Assembly: GCA_027306885.1 (NCBI GenBank)
Contig: DAHUYV010000033.1
Location: forward strand, 1-37,690
Length of the DNA: 37,690 nucleotides
Origin: Candidatus Dormiibacterota bacterium
GTDB lineage: Bacteria; Chloroflexota; Dormibacteria; Aeolococcales; Bog-877
Direction: 5' to 3'
Shown: one piece after another, positions 33,818-37,690 of the stretch
How the letters are laid out: each line of letters starts with the position of its first letter
Numbering within the stretch: position 1 is the stretch's first letter
Position numbers and translations under genes: made by a program
The notes under the pieces: generated by a model
What the model saw: only the letters and a program-made list of their open reading frames with translations
Database searches by the model: none
What the model was told of the DNA's origin: nothing

Positions 33818-34627
33818 TCAGCGAGCCAGCCGCCCGCGCTCCCTCCTCCAGAGCCAGGAGCCCACCAGAATCGCCACCAGCCCCACCAGGACCAGTGCCC
33901 AGCTCAGGTACGCCGGCAGCTGGGCGCCGGTGCCCGGTGTGCTCGCCCCGCCCTGCTGGGTGCTGGCCCCGAGGACCGCCCCCGAGGCGGTGCCGGTGAG
34001 CACGGCCCCCAGGGTGACGGTGGCGCCACCGCCCTGATACTGGTTGCCGGCGGCCAGCGGCAGCGACCAGTGCACGGTGAAGGTGTCGCTGTACCCCGTT
34101 GGCTGGGAGGTGGCCACCTTCTGGTTCTGGTCCGAGCTCTGGCAGTACGCCGCGTGGGGCGGGGCGGCCGAGGCGCTCGGCGGAGCGGATGCGTAGCAGG
34201 AGACCGTGCCGATGCCGTAGGTGCTGCCGGTGCTGTCGGTGACCGTGACCTGCAGGCCGGTCGGCGTGCCATCGAGGAGCGCCTCGGTGCCAACGCCGGG
34301 CCGCAACGGGGATCCAGAGGAGTGGGCCTGAGTGGACACGTCGAGGGCCACGTCGACTGGGCCGCTGTACGAGCTGGCGCCGGACCAGGTGACGGTGTTC
34401 GTGCAGGTTCCGGAGTCGCCAGGCTGAAGCGACAACCTCGACCCGCAGATCGTAAGGCCAGAGGCGGACACGGGGGCCGCGGTGAGCGCGGCTACCGACC
34501 CGACCCCGACACTGAGCAGGCCCGCGCAGGCCAGGGCAGCGGAAAGCAGTACTCGGTGATGAGCGGTGGGAAACTGACTAGGCCGCAGTCCCAGGGCGTC
34601 CCACACGCGCCGCCAGCCACTCGCCAC
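33818..34627 (-). CDS. Membrane-anchored surface protein related to the TasA-like protein
   Basis: A 269-residue exported protein: a long signal/anchor (VLLSAALACAGLLSVGVGSVAAL, about residues 26-48), an extracytoplasmic domain rich in Ser/Thr/Gly, then a C-terminal helix (YLSWALVLVGLVAILVGSWLW) and a basic tail RRERGRLAR. A sortase-like LPxTG is not present (the sequence reads GAQLPAYL). Near residues 60-75 it has C-G-S-R-L-S-L-Q-P-G-D-S-G-T-C, closely matching the upstream TasA-like protein, so the two share a domain. GTG start after AAGGG. Possibly it anchors or nucleates the fibre-like protein; this is inference. Confidence 0.72.
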   Translation of the reverse strand: MASGWRRVWDALGLRPSQFPTAHHRVLLSAALACAGLLSVGVGSVAALTAAPVSASGLTICGSRLSLQPGDSGTCTNTVTWSGASSYSGPVDVALDVSTQAHSSGSPLRPGVGTEALLDGTPTGLQVTVTDSTGSTYGIGTVSCYASAPPSASAAPPHAAYCQSSDQNQKVATSQPTGYSDTFTVHWSLPLAAGNQYQGGGATVTLGAVLTGTASGAVLGASTQQGGASTPGTGAQLPAYLSWALVLVGLVAILVGSWLWRRERGRLAR

Positions 34628-34678
34628 GTTATTCCCTTCTCCACGTCCAATCGATTCGCTCTTGTACTAGCGCGAATT

Positions 34679-34709
34679 GGGGGCTGGCGGCCCCAAGCCG
34701 CCAGCCCCC
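34679..34709. terminator. Perfect 12-bp hairpin between the two surface-protein genes
   Basis: GGGGGCTGGCGG-ccccaag-CCGCCAGCCCCC is a perfect 12-bp stem with a 7-base loop in the 173-base gap after the TasA-like gene. On the minus strand only AATT follows, not a real U-tract, so it may be a partial terminator or an mRNA-stabilising structure that lowers expression of the downstream gene relative to the TasA-like gene. No gene is visible in the gap. Confidence 0.5.
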
Positions 34710-34800
34710 CCGGGCCCCGGGTCAGATAGTCGTCATCGCGGGTTGGGCTCCATGCCCATCACCACCCGCTGAGCTAAGTTCAGACGGGCAATCATCCGTT

Positions 34801-36033
34801 CTAGGAATTGAACTGCACGGCAGGAATGTAGGGGTACATGCCATAGTTGCCGCTCACAGCAGTGCTGACCTGGGCAAACGTCGTTGTCACTGTGTTGGCA
34901 GTGACTTCGCCAGGACCTACATCGTTGTAAGCAAACGACGGAAACAACGCCGCGAACACGTACCCTTGGTTAGTATCTGAGCCGACACTCACATGGGTGG
35001 GCTCGGTCGACAGTTGGACATTCACCCCACCATCAACAGCATTTTGGGGATCATCGTACTGAATCCCGTAGATTACTGTGCCTGGGAGCGTGACATTCTG
35101 AGATGCAAAGTCGAAGGTAATGCTGAAGTTGCCGATGCCACAATACGGATTGCCAGCACCCGGGCCCGTCGTGCAGTAGGGCGAGCCGTAACCCCCATTC
35201 GGCGCTGCCGGGATCGAGAAAAGCTGAGTGTCGCTTGCTATCAAGCTGCCGGGCAGGCCGCCCGAGCCTGGATTGTAGATGTTGAACGTGATGTTCATTG
35301 TCCCCGCAGTTGTGTCGAAGTTGGCCATGTCGACTACCACGTTATTGAGGTACCCGCCACCGTTGGCTAGATTGACTTCGTTCCCGAGCTCGCCAAGTTG
35401 AGTTGCGTAGTACGCCATGGACGCGGTGTACGCAGGGTAATCGATCCGGCTGTTGTAGAGGACTCCTGGTGCATTGGCCCAAGTCGCAGGCGTTCCGCTG
35501 CAAGTCTCATTGCGAGCGCTAGAGCCATATTCGTTATTGGAGCACTGCACCGCGTAGAACGTGACCGTGACAACGGCCGATTGCGCCTGGTACGAGTTGT
35601 CGGCAGCCGCGGAGAGCGCATACCCCACGACCGCTGTGAAAGTCTCACCATTTGGGTCCAGGGTTGACCCGGCGACACTATTACCTATGAGCACAGGGTT
35701 GGACCCCAATGCCGTACCATCGATTGTGAACGAGAGCTCGGGCGCGAGGACTCCGTTAGCGGTCGCTTCAGCACCGATGTAAGCAGGCAGGCTGCCCCCG
35801 TACATCACGGTGAAGTTGCAGTTGCCTGTGTCTCCCGGCTCTAGGTTGCCGACGGTGCACGTGCCCGTGGTGGGGCTGTTCAGACTCACCGTGCCTGCGG
35901 TGAATGTCTGACTCGCTCCAGCAGAGGTCGCACTGAAAAGAGCAAAGCTAGCGCCAATCGCCAGCGCGGCGATGGCGCCAACCCCCACTACGCCAGCGAG
36001 CACCAGCCCGAAGCGCTTAGTGAATAGATTCAT
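34801..36033 (-). CDS. TasA/camelysin-like secreted protein (SipW-dependent type)
   Basis: A 410-residue exported protein. The N-terminus (KRFGLVLAGVVGVGAIAALAIGASFALFSATSAGASQTFTAG) has the SipW-type layout: the hydrophobic segment is followed by A-L-F-S-A-T-S and a T-F-T-A-G-T-V-S-L strand, as in TasA/CalY proteins. It then has C-T-V-G-N-L-E-P-G-D-T-G-N-C and a long Tyr/Asn/Gly/Thr-rich body with no second membrane segment. The body may form a fibre or matrix protein. It lies downstream of the SipW-like peptidase, its probable processor. By hand count two 60-base lines of the gene are about 52-53% GC, far below the rest of the window. AAGGGAAG is the ribosome site. Confidence 0.8.
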   Translation of the reverse strand: MNLFTKRFGLVLAGVVGVGAIAALAIGASFALFSATSAGASQTFTAGTVSLNSPTTGTCTVGNLEPGDTGNCNFTVMYGGSLPAYIGAEATANGVLAPELSFTIDGTALGSNPVLIGNSVAGSTLDPNGETFTAVVGYALSAAADNSYQAQSAVVTVTFYAVQCSNNEYGSSARNETCSGTPATWANAPGVLYNSRIDYPAYTASMAYYATQLGELGNEVNLANGGGYLNNVVVDMANFDTTAGTMNITFNIYNPGSGGLPGSLIASDTQLFSIPAAPNGGYGSPYCTTGPGAGNPYCGIGNFSITFDFASQNVTLPGTVIYGIQYDDPQNAVDGGVNVQLSTEPTHVSVGSDTNQGYVFAALFPSFAYNDVGPGEVTANTVTTTFAQVSTAVSGNYGMYPYIPAVQFNS

Positions 36034-36068
36034 CGTTGTCTTCCCTTCCTTCCGTTGGTCGTGTTCGC

Positions 36069-36087
36069 GTCCGCAAGAATTGCGGAC
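36069..36087. promoter_or_regulatory. Perfect inverted repeat in the leader of the TasA-like gene
   Basis: GTCCGCAA-gaa-TTGCGGAC is a perfect 8+8 inverted repeat 36 bases upstream of the ATG. It lacks a U-tract, so it is more likely a protein operator or a stabilising 5' hairpin than a terminator. Confidence 0.45.
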
Positions 36088-36186
36088 TCAGCGTTGACTT
36101 GGAGTCGCATTCGTCAGTGGCTGTCCCTCCCTAATACCACCCGTCTGCACGCACTCATAGGCGATGTGTAGCCCTCAGAGTCCACC

Positions 36187-36825
36187 CTACCGGTTGGACT
36201 GGGCCCGCTTGCCCTGGGCGTCCTGCTCTCCGAGGGCAACCCACTTTGTCCGGATCAACTCCTCTGCCACGTAGACCACGACGATCATGATCAGTACCAC
36301 GAACGTGATCGGCTGGTGTAGTGCGCTGAGAAGGTACCCCCCGTAAGGGATGCGCTCCCCTCGGTAGATTCCCAAGATTTGTGAAGGCTGCACCAACCCA
36401 ACGTCCGGGGCATTGTTGGCGTCCCCTTTAGTCCGATACTCGACCGTCTTCGCTTCGGCGACGGCGGGCCCTGTCAGCACCGCGTAGATTCGGTGCGTAA
36501 TTACCAGGCCAGTCGAAGTACCCGCTGCCGGAGTCGCCTGGAAGGTGATGATCTGGCCCTTGCGCAGGTGCGCGGCGGCGGCCGCGGATATTGTGTTGTC
36601 GATGATGAGGTCGCCGGTGTTGAAAGTCGGGGCCATCGAACCGCTGTCCACCGAGTAGATGGGACGGCCGAACAAGGTGGTGGCGCCGTTGGCTCCGTGG
36701 CGTAGGGAGACCGCTAGGAAGAGCGCCAGAACCACGAGCACAATCACGACCGCGGCTAGGACCCATTGGACCGCCTTCGCCACTGGGTGGCGGCGCTTGG
36801 CTGGCGTCCCCACATGCGCCGCCAT
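36187..36825 (-). CDS. SipW-type (ER-type) signal peptidase I
   Basis: A 212-residue membrane peptidase with an N-terminal helix (VLAAVVIVLVVLALFLAVSL). The catalytic box DSGSMAPTFNTGDLI has Ser63 as nucleophile. ITHRIYAV has His111 where bacterial P-type enzymes have Lys, and KGDANNAPD supplies the Asp residues. A C-terminal helix (FVVLIMIVVVYVAEELI) completes it. The Ser-His-Asp arrangement marks the archaeal/eukaryotic-type S26B family, the group of Bacillus SipW, which processes TasA and YqxM/TapA. Its ATG shares one base with the stop of the upstream gene (TGATG), and the TasA-like gene follows after 153 bases. Low GC (one line about 52%) suggests it travelled with the TasA-like gene. 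Confidence 0.9.
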   Translation of the reverse strand: MAAHVGTPAKRRHPVAKAVQWVLAAVVIVLVVLALFLAVSLRHGANGATTLFGRPIYSVDSGSMAPTFNTGDLIIDNTISAAAAAHLRKGQIITFQATPAAGTSTGLVITHRIYAVLTGPAVAEAKTVEYRTKGDANNAPDVGLVQPSQILGIYRGERIPYGGYLLSALHQPITFVVLIMIVVVYVAEELIRTKWVALGEQDAQGKRAQSNR

Positions 36826-37343
36826 CAGCTGGCGCTCGGGCTGGGTGAGGGGTTAGCCGATGGACTGGGCGTCGCCGCCGGGCTTGGACTGGGACTCGGC
36901 GTCGGACTTGGGGTCCCCGTGGGACTGGGGGTCGCCGTCGGGTTTGAAGTCGTAGTCGCACTGGGCGCCGCCGGGGCAGCGGAGGTCGGGGTTGGCGATG
37001 GGGTAGACCCCACCTTCGGGGCCACGGCCGCGCTCGAGGTGGAGGTGGGTGGCGGCTCTCTGAGGGTGACCTGCTGGGAAGCCGCTGTCGAACTGAAGAG
37101 CGAGGTGGTGGGGCTCAGCGCCGAGTCGATCGCGATGATGGGAGCGGAGAGCAGGACCGCGACCGCCAGTAGCGGAAGCAGGGCACGGCGGAGGTCCCAT
37201 CGGCGCCGCCGCGGTCCGGGGACAAAAGGGCGAGGAGTCCGCTCACCGAACGCGAGCACACTTTCCGACCGGCGCCAGGGATGGGGCGTCGGCGTTTCGG
37301 CGCCTGGCCTCTCTGGCGCACCTCGCACTTCTACTTGGCCCAA
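36825..37343 (-). CDS. Membrane-anchored protein with Pro/Ser/Thr-rich repeat tail
   Basis: An about 172-residue protein: a basic Arg/Pro cytoplasmic N-terminus (PGPRRRRWDLRRA), one transmembrane helix (LLPLLAVAVLLSAPIIAI), a short extracytoplasmic part, then a tail of P-T-P-T, P-S-P-T and P-S-P-S repeats to the end. Such tails span or coat the cell wall. I place the start at the TTG at 37343, five bases after GGAGG; an upstream GTG (37397) and a downstream GTG (37259) are alternatives. Its stop overlaps the SipW-like ATG, so it is the first gene of the surface module. It may be a short wall-spanning partner of the TasA-like protein, as TapA is in Bacillus, but no homology to TapA is visible. 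Confidence 0.65.
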   Translation of the reverse strand: MGQVEVRGAPERPGAETPTPHPWRRSESVLAFGERTPRPFVPGPRRRRWDLRRALLPLLAVAVLLSAPIIAIDSALSPTTSLFSSTAASQQVTLREPPPTSTSSAAVAPKVGSTPSPTPTSAAPAAPSATTTSNPTATPSPTGTPSPTPSPSPSPAATPSPSANPSPSPSAS

Positions 37344-37444
37344 ACCATCCTCCACCAATGGAGGTCCGACACCCCTAGCCCATGGCCCTACGTCCACAGG
37401 GCCGTGTGTCAGTAGGCTTCTGGCCTCTCCTTCCAGCCACCGTT

Positions 37445-37450
37445 ATTTTA
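37445..37450 (-). promoter_or_regulatory. Probable -10 box of the surface-module operon
   Basis: TAAAAT on the minus strand, in an otherwise GC-rich gap (37344-37500), about 100 bases upstream of the chosen start of the Pro-rich protein. The -35 region is not convincing. Confidence 0.4.
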
Positions 37451-37500
37451 CTCGGGCCACAAGGTTCCGGAACGGGGATTGACGGTCTCGTCACATTGGG

Positions 37501-37690
37501 TCAGTGGCAGTTGGACGCCGTCGAGGTGAGGAAGATCAGGATCACGGCGATCAGGTTGAAGGAGGCGTGCAGGGCCATCCCCGGGTAGAGGGAGCGGGTC
37601 CGCTGGTACACCAGCGCCAGCGCCACCCCGGCGATGAAGAGTGACGGTCCCAGCAGCAGGATCGACCCGCCCACCGAGAGGCTGTGGGCG
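37501..37690 (-). CDS. CPBP family intramembrane metalloprotease, C-terminal part
   Basis: The minus frame is open from the window edge to a TGA at 37501-37503 and was not in the ORF track. It encodes LLLGPSLFIAGVALALVYQRTRSLYPGMALHASFNLIAVILIFL, the final part of CPBP/CAAX-like (Abi) membrane proteases. The H-A-S-F-N motif is the last catalytic box (HxxxN), preceded by the R-T-x-S-L-Y-P-G-M segment usual in the family. The first boxes (EExxxR, FxxxH) lie outside the window. The function of most members is unknown; some process or modulate membrane proteins. Confidence 0.85.
   Translation of the reverse strand, partial: AHSLSVGGSILLLGPSLFIAGVALALVYQRTRSLYPGMALHASFNLIAVILIFLTSTASNCH

Noticed and set aside
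33900-33960. LPxTG sortase signal in the anchored surface protein
   Set aside because: The site reads LPAYL, and Thr-Gly is missing after the Pro. Only the hydrophobic helix and basic tail are present, so I call a plain membrane anchor.
31032-34037. A 1001-codon plus-strand ORF
   Set aside because: It is antisense to the transketolase-like gene, low-complexity (Arg/Pro/Gly/Ala/Val-rich), and has no domain. It is an artefact of high GC.
36840-36980. Tandem repeat DNA as a CRISPR or satellite-like array
   Set aside because: The repeats encode the P-S-P and P-T-P tail of the membrane protein in frame. They are irregular and have no spacers.

Overview
The window is a very GC-rich bacterial chromosome segment, compact and gene-dense. 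It has no rRNA, tRNA, CRISPR array, IS element or prophage gene that I can see. GC-rich codon use, frequent GTG/TTG starts, probable leaderless transcripts, a TIGR03086-type (mycothiol-dependent maleylpyruvate isomerase-like) protein and a SipW/TasA-type surface module suggest a Terrabacteria lineage such as Actinomycetota, Chloroflexota or Candidatus Dormibacterota. I cannot place it further from sequence alone.

Region 1 (1-6180) holds housekeeping genes: the tail of a membrane protein, a beta-lactamase-fold serine hydrolase without a signal peptide, an SPFH/band-7 protein followed by a free-standing NfeD OB domain, a HAD phosphatase overlapping ychF, and a DEAD-box helicase divergent from them.

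Region 2 (6196-15470, minus strand) is a branched-chain amino acid operon: 63-aa protein - ilvB - ilvN - ilvC - leuA - leuB - (possible 114-aa ORF) - leuC - leuD - pheA. Most junctions are 1-4 base overlaps. In front lies what looks like a complete transcription attenuator: a strong promoter, a 27-codon leader ORF with clustered Leu/Val/Ile codons including the rare CTA-GTA and ATT, and a 9-bp GC hairpin with a U8 tract just before the first gene. IlvBN, IlvC and IlvD (ilvD is separate, at 20476 on the plus strand) make the branched 2-oxo acids. LeuABCD extends the valine precursor to leucine, and PheA makes phenylpyruvate. LeuA lacks the C-terminal leucine-sensing domain, so control may rest mainly on IlvN and on attenuation.

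Region 3 (15553-24739) is rich in export and regulation: an MFS drug exporter and tetR under a promoter overlapped by a perfect palindrome, an ABC-2 exporter pair, a TIGR03086 protein, ilvD, and a PadR-DrrA-DrrB-like cassette driven by a near-leaderless extended -10 promoter with an operator-like inverted repeat.

Region 4 (24743-33647) holds a cytoplasmic cobalamin-binding-like protein, a YhaN/SbcC-like ATPase with two membrane segments inside its coiled coil, its SbcD/YhaO-like nuclease, a leaderless 74-aa gene followed by a third ABC exporter, and an unusually long transketolase-family enzyme.

Region 5 (33818-37690) is a cell-surface module: a Pro/Ser/Thr-rich membrane protein, a SipW-type signal peptidase, a TasA/camelysin-like secreted protein, and a second anchored surface protein sharing a C-L-PGD-[ST]-G-x-C motif. 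The peptidase and TasA-like genes have far lower GC than the rest of the window. The window ends inside a CPBP (CAAX-protease-like) membrane protein gene.
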